A DNA stretch of 64,000 nt, taken from contig JAQOOI010000047.1 of NCBI GenBank assembly GCA_028554645.1, forward strand, positions 124,001 through 188,000, written 5' to 3'. The DNA comes from Omphalotus guepiniiformis (Eukaryota > Basidiomycota > Agaricomycetes > Agaricales > Omphalotaceae). Below are positions 12,001-27,594 of this stretch, in pieces; the stretch's first letter is position 1, and the number at the start of each line of letters is the position of its first letter. The notes beneath the pieces are model-generated. The model made no database searches, was not told the origin of the DNA, and saw nothing but the letters and a program-made list of their open reading frames with translations. Made by a program: the position numbers and the translations under genes.

Positions 12001-15000
12001 TCGGAAAACTACGATCAGAAAATCGTATAATAGATAGCAAGTACTTGATTCAAGTACTTCTTACTTAACGTATCGTGGACTACTACACACTCAAAGCAGC
12101 GTATTCAATAGCTGTATCTGAGAATGTGTCATTGAAGCCCGATCGATTAAAATGTGCGACTTCTGATGTTCAATTCATATGTATCTTTAATACTACACGC
12201 CGCACTTATCCGCTATGATATGCGTGCGTGAATCACATTCTGTGGAAAATTAGTCAGATTAAAGGAAGCTGAGGAAGGGAAGTAATACATACTGAAAACA
12301 CACCATTCAAATCATATCCGCTGCTTTCAACGCCCCGTTAGCGCACACTATCCCTCAGGCTCTTCGGTGAGATCAAAGCACCGTGTATGGGGATTTCCTT
12401 CAAGTTCAATTCTCTAAACGAATACAAAGAGCGGGATGTAGCCGTCACCGTGGTGTGCCCGTTTTTTCTCAAGCTTACGACCACTGATTTTCAGTCACGG
12501 TGTAAAAGCGGCTCATACAACAGCAGTCAGTCACATACCGTGAATATTGCCCTTGAAAGGACCAATACCCAAGGATTTTCCTGGGCCTCACGATGTGACT
12601 GCGTTCAAATGAAGTGCAAACGGACATTCGTCCCATCCGACACTGTACGCCGCGTTCTTCTCGATGGAAACTGCAGCGGAAACGACGGTAAGTGTATCAT
12701 GGCCGCTGATCATTCACTAGGATAAATGATGCATCTCTCTTGGGATGTATATAATAGTAAGTCATACATATCTGACAATAATCGTATCAGCCCTCTATTT
12801 TGTAACAAACGCCAAGGACCTACTATCGTGCAGAAGGAAATATCAACACTTAGACACTTCAACACTCGTTGTTTTCGACGAGCAAATTGTGGCACCTGTT
12901 AAGCTATTGAGTATATTGAATTACTGCTTGCACGGCTATAATGAGGCACTCATTCACTCAAAAGCAAAGTTCAATGATAACACATTTCAATTTGATGGCA
13001 TCTGTGTTCAAAGGACATCGGCTGATGCATACAGTAGGCTTACTAACCGGCTTGGCTGGGCATCATTCATTGCGTGAATGATAGACAATCAAACTATGTA
13101 GCAGACCTTTTGAATCCCCTTTACAGATCGAGTATAGTGTGCCCAGAGCCGCGGCAGGCTTAAGTGAGGAAAAGCTAAATGTGGCTGAGGTCACTGAAAT
13201 TCAGAGGTGAAAGAAGGAATAGCTAAGTCCAGAGTACTCTCTTGGTAGCCTCACAAAGATATAGCTATATATCAAAACATATCTAGTAAAGAAGATAGCT
13301 CATACTTATTGCTCAGACACTAACTTATGACTTAGCAATGAGAGCACACCTCATTTGTGGCTGTCCAAGTCTAATTTGTAAGTATCATTGTTTGCTACCA
13401 TAACTATTCTTGTGAAGGGTGAAGATAGAATTACCCATATGAACAATTGAAGGTAAAATGAAGTTCAGATTTGTTGGTCGCAATTCAGGATTCCGGAAAC
13501 TGGGAGGCTTTTTTTTTGTGGAACTAGTAATAGTAACGTCCTAAGTGAGCGTGTCACGGCGTTCTCACAATGCTCTTTAGCAATATCTGTGATCAATGAA
13601 TTTCCCCATCCTACAGTGATTCGTATCTACTTTCTACTACAAGTCTCCTTGACCCTGACTTGAACGTGAATTTGGAGTCTGCCTGTGTATTATCATCCGC
13701 CTTTCCAAGAAGTATGACATTTCGTGAGATTTTGATACCTTCCCGCCCGAATTTGAGATTCAGGTTCCGAGGGTTCTTGGAATGTTCATAGTACTCAACT
13801 ACATCTCATCGGGATTTGGAACTCTGCGCGAATTGGCAATCCTTTGAGCAATCGTACATTTGCACAAGGGAGTAGTGCTGATTTCATAAAATGCCACATC
13901 TTCACACACTCTTGACCCCCGAAATTGTCAAGATTAACTGTTCAACGGAATCACATCAGCGAGAGGACGATTCGGCAGCCTCCAGGTACGGGAGCAGCAA
14001 CTCCTCAACGCAGCACACCATTGGAGTACATCGTAAGTGGGTATATCTATTGCACGTACCTATGCCCAAGATATGATGCACTTGCTCCCGTTCAGATATG
14101 ATGCACTTGCTCCCGTTCAGCTCGGCTGACTAAGAGATGGTCATCCATAGCATGTTGAGGTTTGGTAACCTCACAGCATGGCAGTTCCTGCGCCGGCGGA
14201 AAGAAGTTTAGGTGTTACAGCGCCGCAGCCTTATTTCGGTTCCTTGACCCTTGACATTCAATAGTCCCCAATGTAGCTTTCGTGGCGAAAGGAGCACATG
14301 TTTTTCCGTCGATCCTTCTCAGAAGAACCAGCGCCATGTATCAGAACATAGCACAGGTAAGTATCACCGCACAACCGTTAACGCAATGATTCCATACAAA
14401 TTTATAACAGTATATCCCGTGCTGGTCGCTGCTAAGCATCTATCAGCGTAAATTTAAGGCTGATACGCTCGAAACGATACGTCAAAGCGGAATTCATTCA
14501 GCCCTGCAACACCAAGTCCAGCTCTTTTGAGTCTTCCCCTCTTTTACGCACGATATCGATAAATTTAGCACGCTCGCACCTTCACAAGAGCAACTCCATC
14601 TGTAGGCCTGCGGATGGGTCAGAGGTACGCCACTCTGAATGGCTTCCCAGGAGGCCTTGAGGTCAGTTCGCCATCTAGAAACTACGAATTGTACTCTTCA
14701 CTCCGCAATAACGTACTGCGTGACGTTCGGTTTTCTCGGTCATTGTGATATCGTTGAGCCTGGTACCATACTGAATATGATTTTCGTCGACAAATTGAAT
14801 GATTTCTTAGAATTGACGACAATAGATGAGCATAGATGAATGACCTTGCTCACATTGTGCTTGCCGAAATTAGCTTCATATCTAAATCTAAAACTTTGGT
14901 GGAGACAATTGAAGTGAGAGAGAATCGGACCAAAGGAAAAGTCGCTTTATTACTTCCGATGGAGCATTTTTGTCAAGTCCGTAGACGCCGCTTCAGTCAC

Positions 15001-15545
15001 TACTTCAAGTTTTTTGGAGAAAGAGCGGAGCTCAAGCACTTCGTTGCGAGAACACAAGAGACTAGGAAAAATTCATTATCCTGCAACGCATCAGAAGCTA
15101 GTGTCTGTCAAAAAGCTGATGGATGATACTCACGATGTAATAAAACTGGCTAGACTGCTGTTCTTCGAGACATACATATCCAGCATCGTGTTCTTCTGCG
15201 AAGTCAACGGCAGTGAGTTCGACAGGTACCTTCTCTCCACGGAATAGCTCCGACGCGGGAGGTAGACTTAGACATTCATCTGCTTTCAAGATGCATTTCG
15301 CGGGTATTGATGCCGCGAACAATTCTCAGCTTGAGCGTCGCAGCCGCACGGACTGATAGAAATTGTGTATCAAGAAAATTGTGGAAGCTGTGATTCCATA
15401 AACATGAACAACTGCCAGATAATCTTTAGGAACTACACATATTGCACTGAATATTTGCTACAATGGCGAAGATGGCTAGTGACAGATTTATCGCTACAGA
15501 ACTAGATTGAAGAGTAAAAAGATACAACTTACAGTACCGTAAGCA
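9011..15545. other. 6.5 kb without a recognisable gene
   Basis: Several open frames of 60-150 codons exist (for example 10163-10627 +, 12387-12725 +, 14836-15126 +). None shows a known domain, a conserved-looking composition or a consistent exon chain. The short words TACTTAC/GTAAGTA recur often, which inflates apparent splice sites. The region could be relic transposon DNA or long intergenic sequence. No tRNA, rRNA or terminal repeats were seen. Confidence 0.45.
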
Positions 15546-16933
15546 CTATGAAGACCCAACCCCGGCCAAGACTCTGAACACTTGGTCTTGCCTCTCTCTG
15601 AACGCGCGTAGACTCGTCATTCCTAAGCTCAATGCATTGATGCGGTTCGCGAACGCAACCGCTTTACCTTCTACACTCCGCCGTCCTTCATCTTCGTCTC
15701 TCCTGCGGGATGCACATCCTACACCTTCTTCTAGCATCCTTTTGACGCGGTCCATCTTAGAAATAGGAATGTCTTCGCCACGAGATGCATACTCCATGGC
15801 GACTGTATCATCGTCCTCTTCGATCTCTCTCGCCTGTCTTCCTATCGCAGCAAGCTCCGACATGAAAGGTCGCAATTCAGGGGGGCAATCGTCAACAGAA
15901 AGGGGGGTCCCAAGGACTCCTACGACAGCGCCCTCAGGAGTCATAGAGGTGGTAGCAACGTCTAACACCGCGAAGGCGACTGAAGCAAAATATGCTCTCG
16001 GAGGATCTCGCTTTAGCATTGCGCGCAGGGAAGGCCGTCGATCGATGGCATCACCTAGAGCAGCGTAAAGCGTCTCGCGAATGAATTCAATTGCCGGAGC
16101 GTCCGGAGCTAAGATTGTTGGCGACGGGCTGCGAGACGGCCATCCACTTCCACTTGCGGGAGTGAAAGGCGAGAGATGTGAAGGTGACTGTGGTGGGATA
16201 TCGTGAGCGCGTCGTGGCGGAGACGAAGGCGGAAGAGATGCATTGGTTGAATGAGGAGACGAGTGTGCTGAGGAACTTGGGGAAGCATCGTAAGAGGGGG
16301 GTGGAACGAATGAAGCCTTCCTAGCATCTGGGGTACCAGGAGAGGTTCCCGAATCCAACGCGACCTGCAAATCGGCTGCGTACCGGTCCTGGAAAGATCT
16401 GCGTTGACTAATTTCAATAGCAACTGCTCTCAGATCAGCCGCAATACCATGGATAGCAGGTTCAAGCGGGGATGTCAACGGCTCGAGATTACAAATGATA
16501 CGTGCTAAATCATGCTGATATTCTGGCGCTAAATTCTGTATAGTTGGTACAGTCCGAGCCCAGACGGTGAGAAATGATGAAAACGCAGGAGGGCAATTCT
16601 CCGCCGATAGTTCCATTGGCTGAGAACCTTTCGTGTGTCGTGGGAGTGGTACAGAAGGAGGATTTGTAGTACATCGTAAAGCAGCAAAATACAAGCATAA
16701 AGCCGGTCCTGTGCACAAAATTTATGGAATTTTCCTCGTAAAAGGCTGTTGAACGCACCAGTGATCATAAGATCTCCTTCCGCGCTGCTCAAGATATTCG
16801 CATCCAGTAAATGCTCAACCTTCGCCTGAGTTAAAGATGATTTCAGATAGCTATGAAAGCTGTCCTGGATATATTTCTCCGACAACTGAGTGCCACTGTT
16901 ACTTCGAGCATGAGTAGGGGAAGGAGACGACAT
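15546..16933 (-). CDS. Unknown protein with helical ends and a Ser/Pro-rich linker
   Basis: The ATG is at 16933. Exon 1 is 16759-16933. A 50-nt phase-1 intron (16709-16758) begins GTGCGTT and ends GCACAG. Exon 2 is 15546-16708. The product is 445 aa. Residues about 1-60 are helical and charged (EKYIQDSFHSYLKSSLTQAKVE...). A second predicted helical block follows, ending near QRRSFQDRYAADLQVALD. A linker of about 90 residues is rich in Ser, Pro and His. The C-terminal part is again folded-looking (AIEFIRETLYAALGDAIDRRPS...; PPELRPFMSELAAIGRQAREIEEDDD). I do not recognise the family. A longer in-frame start at 17026 exists but adds a low-complexity Leu/Pro segment. The open frame on the opposite strand is a shadow. 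Confidence 0.72.
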
Positions 16934-18778
16934 GAGATGAGTGTAGAAGGCGAAAACTGACCTCAAGTGGCCCCAGAGGCACAGCCACGGTGGCGGAAGC
17001 CGCAATGGCAGTGCACGGCACGGCACGTGCGCAAAGCTAATTTCCTGTGCTAGTCACACCCCGTGACCATATTTTGGTCAAAAGCGAGAATTGGGAGAAA
17101 AGGCTTACTCACATTCTCCAAAAATTTATCACTCCTGGGTGTGGCTAGTATAGGTCCTGGTCAGGACCCAGCCTGCTCTAACTCAAGCTAAACCGCTACC
17201 CGTACCTGCTCCGATTTTGACTCATCAATCAAGACTCGTATGTACTATGGATTCGAATGCGTTGTCCCCGCGAGGCTTCATCAGCAAATTCGCAATTTGC
17301 CGGCCGCTTGTCCGCTTTTTTTGCTGAAACGACAAGCTCACCATGACCATATTAGTCTATTATCTAATAAAAGCTCTTTGATTTCGCTTAGATTTGACTA
17401 AAGAGGAAACTGCTTGTGAGGAAAATAGGACCTGCTGGTCCGTGTGCGGCAGGTCAGGCTTTTGGGTCCTTTTTCGGGTGGCTGCAAGCCGAAACAAGCC
17501 GTGCCATCAAATTGCGTAATTTCTGATGTTTTCAGTCAAAATTTCGCGCCGCCATACTCCCGGGCCCGGGCCATCCAAATTCCGAGGCAACTACACAAGG
17601 CATTTTCATGGTACATATATGATACTCATTTTTGCAGTTTAACCCCTGATTTCTGATTTGTAGCTCTCAAACCAGCTCAAACCCTCCAGCCGACATCGAT
17701 ACAGCAATTAAGTTTTGATGCGGGCGATCAAATTAATCGATGTCATTGATTATTTTGGCTTTCAAAACTGAAAGAAATCACTGTTGACTGGAGCCGAATC
17801 GGAACCAGCCTTTGCGCTACTGGTATTGGTTTATCTTCATCTTGTAAGTACCGGACATACTTGCTATGGGTAGTCCAAATGCAGAACTGAAGCTACGGAT
17901 GACATTCCATTGTGATTCTTTCCCAAATCATACAGAATCAAAACACTGGTACTAAAGTACTAACCGCACTCTTTGATGGTAAAGATTTGGAAGAAAGGTT
18001 CATGCGTTAATGGACGAAGGACGGACCTGACATTTGAGAAGTGGCGGCCTTGACAAGATGTTATTTCCGTGGGTGGCCGGGTTGCGCAGTAACATCCTAT
18101 CAAGGTTTGGTCTGGTCTTGCTGCTAAAACAAGTAGTAGTTCCATGAGTGCTCCCTACGTCTATTTATTACATGCAGCTTGACAGGTAGAAAACTGATCA
18201 CAATACAAACGATCAGTCTCTTTTGAATACCTTATTGAAACAGACGACTTCCGAGTACAAGCGGAGTGTTAAAGTCTTGTAAGCGAGCATGTTGTGTATT
18301 AAGTACTATTGTCGAAAGTTGGCCAGGCAGAAGAAGGCTTTGGCAGGAACGTCACGGTATCTACGACTTTCATCAGATGTCTTCATTTACTTTATGTCTG
18401 ACATTGATCCCGCTCTGCAAGCACGATAGTTGTCTGGCGCCTGCCTATACATGTTTTTGACACACTGACACCGAGCCGTTTCGGCAATTCCTTTTGTTGC
18501 TTTTTTCAATGATAGAAACGCTTTCATCAGCCCTTGATGTCGTCGTATTATATCTACCTAACGAACCGGAAATAAAATCAGAAACAAAAAAAGGTGATTC
18601 CAATGAAAGATCTATGTATGAAGATATGCAAATGGTGTTGATAGATGATGTGAGCAGTGATGATACATGGGTGTAGTATGAAACAAATGCAGGTTTGGTG
18701 TTATAATACATACTATGTTGAGGGTGAGAACTGAACATTCTAGACACCCGTCGTCTAATAAAAAGATATGCGAGAATC
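16934..18778. other. Intergenic, no gene recognised
   Basis: Contains the presumed divergent or upstream region of the 15.5-16.9 kb gene and the 3' flank of the Myb gene. The open frames here are short and unsupported. A run CTCCCGGGCCCGGGCC near 17558 is the only notable palindromic GC-rich word. Confidence 0.4.
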
Positions 18779-20208
18779 TCATTGTGTAGTCAACCAATGA
18801 GGCGGTTGATTGATATCAATGCCACTCCAGAACTGGGCATTCATAGGTGCATATAGAGTATTGAAGGCTGACAAGGATTGGGGATCGAGCAAAGAGACGC
18901 CCGGCATCGTATCGTGTATACTTGGCGTCGGAACCACGGGATGCATAGACTGCTGGAACAGCTCAGAATATATATTCTGAGAAACGGGGTCAGAGAAAAT
19001 GCTGTTTGCATGCGTCATGAAGTGTGTCTGCGCTTCTTGAAAACAGGCGATGTCAGAAAATGAAGTGTCGTAAGGGGAAGGGGATTCCAGTGGGAAGGCA
19101 GATGAGTCCTGGTTGAAGATTCCATCAAGTGCTTCTTTAGGTGGAGGAAGTAAGGCGGAGAAAATCTCGTCGTATGATAGGTTTTCTAATGGAAGACGGT
19201 CCGAGTCGCTCTCCATGAAGGTCGGAGTTAACCATAACGAGGGATCTGAAGCGACCGCTGAAGATGAGGGGTATGAGTGTTCTCCGGAGAGCTCAGGTAT
19301 CTGGGCGGAAGGTGTGACGGGTGAGGAGCTAGCAGACGAGACACTTGGCGAAGATGATGAAACGCTGCCAGACTTGCGACGGGCGCGATACGATGGCCGT
19401 CTAGCTCGAGAGTCATTGTTGAATCGAGTTATACTGTTGTAGCTGAAATTACGTGTCAGTCAAGGATTTTAATGTGAACGTAACATTGGCGCGACAGGAT
19501 GCACTTAGCGATTCTTAGCGGAAAGTCCCGTCCTTCCGGGAAAATAACTGCGAACAATCTTTGTCCAAAGCTTTCCGTGCTCCTTCACGGCGTTGATCAG
19601 CAGAGCATCCTGGAAGTAAGAGGTAAGTGAGCGGCCTAACGCAGGAGGAAGGAATATACATACTGCTTCAGGACTCCAGGTGGTACGGTCAATGGTTGGG
19701 TTTAATGTATCAGTCCAACGCTTGGCGCACTCTAAAGTACAAAGTACGTTGCGGTTAGATATTTACAACTGAGCGGGTAGGGTAACAATGAAACTTACGA
19801 TCACTGTTTCGACTCTGAACGAAAGCGGCGACCATTGACCATCTACAGGCAATGTTAGCCGTCAACATTGGCGAGATGGGCCAGTGGATAGTCTACCTTG
19901 TACCATACTTTTCAATACCCTGGACGAGCCGTTCGTCTTCTTCAGGGGACCAACCTCCCTTGACCACGTCAGACGCCATCTTCGCAAACCAGCGTTTCCG
20001 GCAGTCTTTGTTGGTACGATCAGGTACATGCTTTGCGATAGCATGCCATTTGGAGGGGTTCATAGTTCCTGGATCCTCTGCAACAGCGTAAAGGCGTTAA
20101 TTACTGTGCAACACTGTTTAGCATACAATTTCAAGTACCTCTTTCTACGGCATCACGGAGAAGCTGGTCTTCTTCTGCAGTCCAAGACCTACGTTCTCTG
20201 CAAAGCAT
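18779..20208 (-). CDS. Three-repeat Myb-like transcription factor
   Basis: Six exons on the - strand (20139-20208, 19897-20077, 19799-19842, 19664-19731, 19509-19609, 18779-19442) give 375 aa. Three SANT/Myb repeats can be read. R1 is RRSWTAEEDQLL...WHAIAKHV..NKDCRKRW. R2 is GGWSPEEDERLVQGIEKYG..WSMVAAFVQSRNSDQCAKRW. R3 is TTWSPEADALLINAVKEHG..WTKIVRSYFPGRTGLSAKNRY. The C-terminal 210 residues are Ser-rich and then acidic/aromatic, like an activation domain. It is expected to act in the nucleus on DNA; targets are unknown. The start ATG (20208) lies just before R1. An open frame extends about 55 codons upstream without ATG, so a further 5' exon is possible. The last intron (19443-19508) has an unusual donor, CTAAGT instead of GTAAGT; without splicing there, translation would stop directly after R3. 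Confidence 0.85.
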
Positions 20209-22701
20209 ATCGAAATCTTTGATGGTGGAAGGTGGCACGAATAGAGTTGGATCAAGAATGGGCGCTTTATACTCATCCTTCCCCCCAGCAGAGTCGCATT
20301 TTAATATGAAATCAGCCAGACCCAAGATCACAACAATCTCTTCTTTCTCACGACGACTTTGGAAGGATCTGAGCAAGGGCTACTTACACAGCATGCCTCG
20401 GCCAAAATTCAAGTCAGATTTTTGAATACAAGGGTCGACCTCCGTGATGCTCGAGGGCAGAATTTCTCAAGGTTCTCACGTCCTTGGTGGGCCTTGGCTG
20501 TGTAGATGGATACACACGTACAAATAACGTGCCGGTGTGACAAGTGATATTGATCTAGACCCGCCAGAATAAAACTGTATGTAACAACGTAAGTGAGCTG
20601 CGGGTTTCTTAGTAGATTTTGCGTAATAAATCTGACAGCGTCACGGCTTACTTTGAGCGATCCGATATTGGATATAGTGGTTAACTCCCTATTTCCGAGA
20701 GTATTCTCGCGGTTCGTACATACCATTATCAGTTTTTGGCCAAATCGGATGTCACACACATGTCACATATTTATAATCGAAGAATTTCTGTTTCATGCCC
20801 GATATCGACGCTGGTGGTAGCACTCAATGAACTCCAATGAACTCCATGTCCTTCCCATTGGACACATGATACAAAAGCCTCCCGCCGTTATTCCAAACCT
20901 GAACAACCAGACAATGATATCGCTTGATTTTGGAGTGGATTTTGGATATCGGGCCGGAGCAACCCAAGCCACACCGCTGAGCGCTGATAACCTAGCAGTC
21001 ATTCACTTTGAGCATTTCTTAAAACGATTCAACTCATTATGAATACGGTCGGAATGATCAATGATTAGCAGAAAACTACCGGGTTTGCTAATACATATTT
21101 GCTATCAGTACCTTGAAAAAGACAATTGACGCAACCAGTTGTTGGCGCGCAGAATCACCATCCCTGTCGTGCTCCAGTGAAGTTGGCGATCATAGCCTTT
21201 GACACGTATCCTTTCGGCTGAAAGCGTTTGTTTTAGTAGATTGACGTTCCGGGCGTAAAGAAATGTTCGCTACCACAAAAGACTCCCTGTCAGCCGACTG
21301 CAAGCTAGTATTCATTGCTGTCTCTCAACGATTTCCCTCGTGGACTCGGATTTTCCTACCTAAGATGATGTTTCAGTCACGAGCGGGACCGGACGGTTAG
21401 GCTAGGAGTTTCTCAAACCTAGCGAGTACGCGTCGACAACGCTGCTCCAACAATGCTTTGTGTGAGTGAAAGTGAAGCTAAACAGGCATTTTTCTAACGT
21501 CCCTGTCTTCAGAGGACACCCATACTAACTTGAGCATGGGAGCCCGCGGAGGTTCTACTCAAAAGAGAGGAGTCAACCAAGGGAAGTAGCGAGTAACCGT
21601 GCTAAGATGGTCCCCGCAACGTGGAGTGAAGATTGATGCCTTGCGAAATTCAGTGGCATGAACGTCGGCTGAGATCATTGAAGGTTCCTAAACGAATCCG
21701 CAAGTATATGACAAGTTTTGATACCTTGATATCAAAGCTCTCAAATAAGGAGACTGGAAAGTACTATAATATGTACATTACCTAGATGGACGGAGCTGTT
21801 TAAGGAAGACAACGCGATGAAACCGGAGGCAGACTGAAGCAACTAGGTCTGAATGAACAGGTACCAACATAAGATAGCCTGGCAGTTTCGTCCGCCGAAG
21901 TTACTAGAAGGCGTAATTCGGTTGACGTATAAGCGTCGTCTCCTTGTAGACGAGATGATATCGTACTTACCTGAGTGTTGAAGTAATCCCATCACATCTC
22001 AACAACGGGTATACGGAAAATACATTTTGGTACAGGCCTGTGGCCTCCGCGCGACCGCATCGTGCTTTCATTCATCAACTGCTAGTTCGCCTGTCCTTAA
22101 GGTCCTCCTGCGATCGACTAAGGAGGGAAGTTGGAGTTCAAGAGAGCTTGGTTTGTTTTTCGAGTGAAGGCGTGAGTGTTTAATAGTCGCATCTATTGAA
22201 CGAGCTGACTGTGTGTTAGCATTAGATGGTGCTCCGTATGTCGAACCGATCTGTGAGAGGGCGTGAAAGAGCTCCCTGCTAGGAGAAGAACGTACCGCAT
22301 CCCATGTAATTTTTCGAGCACTGGAGCGCCGTGCTCATGCGCTGTCGTCTATCAGCTTCTATCATAGCAGAAAAAAAATCGTTCCGGTAGTGCCACGTAA
22401 CTTTCGACAGTTGTACAATTGTACAAGAAGTAAGTCATCTGAGTTCATCATCTGCCATGAGACATCATAGAGTGGGAAAAGCTTCGTGCATTCCGAGCTT
22501 TCGAAGAAGCAGCTGGCGACCTACTGGTGAAGGAAGTGGCAGTGCTCAATCTAGGCGCGTGCCCCACGTGTACTGTGACTCATGTGACAGGAGTAACGCG
22601 AGCCAGAAAAATTTGACGCTGCGCAGCCTCGTTATCGACGGTCTTCTTTGACATCTTCCTCGACGATAAAGAATTCATCGAAAGGCGTCTTGGTGCTTCA
22701 A
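20209..22701. other. Intergenic, no gene recognised
   Basis: Likely 5' region of the Myb gene on one side and of GMP synthase on the other. No consistent coding chain, RNA gene or repeat was recognised. Confidence 0.4.
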
Positions 22702-24853
22702 ATGGCCGAAATTCACGATCAGTTTGATACTATCCTTATCCTTGACTTTGGATCTCAGGTCAGATGTCAGAGTTGCTTTGCGATCCAATAATCTCTAACA
22801 CACAAACCTTCAGTACAGTCATTTGATTACCAGACGATGTCGTGAACACAATGTTTACGCGGAATTAATGCCATGCACTGTCAAAGTGAAGGAACTTCAG
22901 TTCAAACCTAAAGGTTTAGTTCGTCCGTTGTCGGAGCCTTGGCCAGAGTTGATGTCCGAGTGCAGGGATAGTTCTATCTGGGTCCCCGTACTCGGTTTAC
23001 GACAAGGACTCTCCACACGTTGATCCTGAAGTGTTCGAACTTGGTGTACCAGTTCTAGGTATCTGTTATGGGTTACAGGTGTGTGGTCTTTACCTCCATG
23101 CATTCAAATGTATCGCTGACTTTCTCGTAGGAGATGGCTTGGAATATGAAGGGTACCGTTGCAAAATGTGACCATCGAGAGTACGGGTTTGCGCAGCTGC
23201 AGATTTCGAAGATTCACGAGGGAGATTCGCCGGTCGATGCCTTATTCCATGGTCTGGGAGAGGAGATGCAGGTGAGTGAGTCCCTGACCTTCTACATCGC
23301 ATCACTAACTTTCACCCCGCTAGGTTTGGATGTCGCATGGCGATCAATTATCGGAATTGCCACCCGATTACCACATTATCGGACGCACAAAGTCTGCACC
23401 TTTCGCTGCTATCGCGCATAACTCGAAACCGTTTTACGGAATCCAGTTTCACCCAGAAGTGACCCACTCCCCACGTGGAAAGGAGGTTATAGGTCGCTTT
23501 ATCCTCGATATATGCAGTTGTAGGCCGAATTGGACTATGGTTCGTGAACATCATTCATCATGTAGGGCTTGTTAATGTAGCGACAGGAAGAATTCATAGG
23601 CAAAGAGATTTCGCGTATTCGTGAAATCTGTGGGCCAAAAGGCCGAGTAATTGGTGCCGTTAGCGGTGGGGTTGATAGTACAGTCGCGGCTAAGCTGATG
23701 CATGAAGCCATCGGGGACAGGTACTCCTAATCTTCTTCTCACTTCAATTGAGTCTAATCCTGGTTGCAGATTCCATGCTATCATGGTTGACAATGGAGTT
23801 CTCCGTTTAAACGAGGCTAAACAAGTAAACGAAATGCTAAACAAGGACCTTGGCGTGAACCTCACCGTCGTTGACGCTTCGGAGCTGTTTCTTTCTCGCC
23901 TTGAGGGAATCGAGGATCCTGAGACGAAGCGGAAGATCATTGGAAACACTTTTATCAACGTTTTCGAAGCGGAAGCAACGAAGATTGAAGCCACTGCTGA
24001 GGAAGAAGAGAAACAAGGAGCTGACGCGAAGGGTAGGGTTGAGTGGCTTTTGCAGGGCACGCTTTATCCCGACGTCATTGAAAGCATCAGCTTCAAAGGA
24101 CCTAGTGCAACTATCAAGACGCATCATAACGTTGGTGGGCTGCTGAAGGATATGAAGCTGAAGTTAATCGAACCACTTCGGGAGCTCTTCAAAGGTAAGT
24201 TAAAGTTTATTTCCAATCACCCTTCAAAGCCTAATGCTGCCTCGGACCGTTAGATGAGGTGAGAGCCTTGGGGCGACTGCTTTCAATACCGGCACCACTA
24301 GTTCAACGCCACCCATTCCCTGGGCCTGGGTTAGCAATACGTATTCTTGGACCTGTGACTCGAGAACAAGTCAAGATTCTGCAGCTTGCAGACAACATCT
24401 ATATTGAAGAAATTCGCAAAGCAGGGTTATACAATGAGATTTCTCAAGCCTTTGCAGTTCTCTTGCCAGTAAGGGCAGTTGGTGTAATGGGTGACCAAAG
24501 GACCTACGAACAGGTGAGTGAATGTATCATTAAAATACACAAGGCTTGATTGCTAACCGGACATCAGGTTATTGCATTGCGAGCCGTGCAGTCTGAAGAT
24601 TTCATGACTGCGGATTGGTACGTCCATAAGCTCCGTTTCGTAACATGCTCATCTGAGTGGTCTTCAGGTATGTCTTCCCAGCGGAAGTCCTACGTCGCAT
24701 ATCCTCGCGAATCACAAATGAAGTTACTGGTATTAATCGAGTCACCTACGACATATCTTCCAAGCCGCCCGCAGTAAGCCTTGAAAACACCATTTCCTTC
24801 ATATGAAACCCTAATCGGAGATCTTTATCCAACAGACTGTCGAATGGTTATAG
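22702..24853 (+). CDS. GUA1: GMP synthase (glutamine-hydrolysing)
   Basis: This enzyme converts XMP to GMP using ATP and glutamine, the last step of de novo guanine nucleotide synthesis in the cytosol. Eleven exons: 22702-22758, 22814-22913, 22966-23078, 23131-23271, 23324-23539, 23587-23720, 23770-24194, 24254-24513, 24568-24617, 24668-24773 and 24836-24853. They encode 539 aa, close to the yeast enzyme. The class-I amidotransferase domain has LDFGSQ near residue 14, the nucleophile in GICYGLQ (Cys86), and the His/Glu of FHPEVT (180/182). The ATP-pyrophosphatase domain has the P-loop SGGVDSTV at about 235. The C-terminal dimerisation domain includes [21 protein letters not shown] and the terminal KPPATVEWL. 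All introns are short and GT..AG. The gene appears intact and is the clearest housekeeping gene here. Confidence 0.97.
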
Positions 24854-25825
24854 ATTATAGATAATCTTACGCTATAAAACACTGTTGTGTTTCGTCACAC
24901 TAACCTGTCGCTAAAAATCGCTAAAATCTCATTATCTCTGGTGGCGCGGAAGAGGGCGTTAAGGTAGAACGGACACACTCTGGCATTACTCGACCGCGAA
25001 TCTAGCGCTGAGCATAAGAATCGGAAAGTAATCAAGCCTGACGGCTCCTTGGCTCTTTTGTCAGGGTTTCCACTGAAGATATGTAATACAATGTTTTACC
25101 TTCCAAGCGATTTCCTGTGCAACTGTTGTGTTTCGTGTCTGGATCATGGATGCTCCGATTTTGACGGCAAGGATAAATGAGAAATCTAATGACGGAAGAC
25201 TTTAGCAGTGCGGGTTCACCGGAATTCCTCCAGGTTAGTATTCTCGTACAGCATATACACTTGACTTGCACAAGTTAACGTTTAAGTTGGGCAGGTATAA
25301 GCACTCTAATGCAACAGCAACACTTACCGGTGAATATCAAGGTGGCACCGCGTATACATTCATGGAGCATGATAACTAGCGTGTAGCTCTGCTGGTTTTG
25401 GAGCGTATAATGCTTTCAACATCACACGTGCTCTAAGGAAGCAGCCGCAAAAACATTTAAGCTCTCCGAGCATATCCCAGGTGTGTAGATCGCCATTACT
25501 GAAGTGAGAAATCTCTGCTAATCTAACTTTATCAGGGATCCTTCATACGTAGCTAAGACTTACAGGACGATTGCGTGTGAGGACATCTCACAAAACCATG
25601 CCACTACTTGTACTGCCCGAGCTTGAGCTTGCGAAATGTGCCCAGATGTGTGACCAACTTACTTGGTCAGGTGGATGAAATTAGGGCCACGCTGTCACCA
25701 GAAGAACCCCAAACACTAGGAGTTCATCTATATAGAAGTGGGGATAGCGTATAAAAGTAGATCGTGGGGGGTAAAAGTGGAACAGCTTTTCGCTCTCTGA
25801 TCTGAGAAACACTGAAACATTCATC
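24854..25825. other. Intergenic between GMP synthase and the flavin monooxygenase
   Basis: Holds the 3' end of GUA1 and the upstream region of the monooxygenase. No gene is seen. Confidence 0.5.
25750..25757 (+). promoter_or_regulatory. TATA box of the flavin monooxygenase gene
   Basis: TATAAAAG lies 76 bp upstream of the ATG at 25826. It is a close match to a canonical TATA box at a normal fungal distance, allowing for a short 5' UTR. Confidence 0.6.

Positions 25826-27594
<1,769 letters not shown>

Noticed and set aside
15637..16068. A 143-codon + strand open frame
   Set aside because: Exact antisense of the 15.5-16.9 kb gene, whose protein composition is more plausible.
20371..20388. A 5' exon of the Myb gene joined by an intron at GTAAGT near 20388
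   Set aside because: The intron would be only about 19 nt. The ATG at 20208 just before R1 gives a typical protein start.
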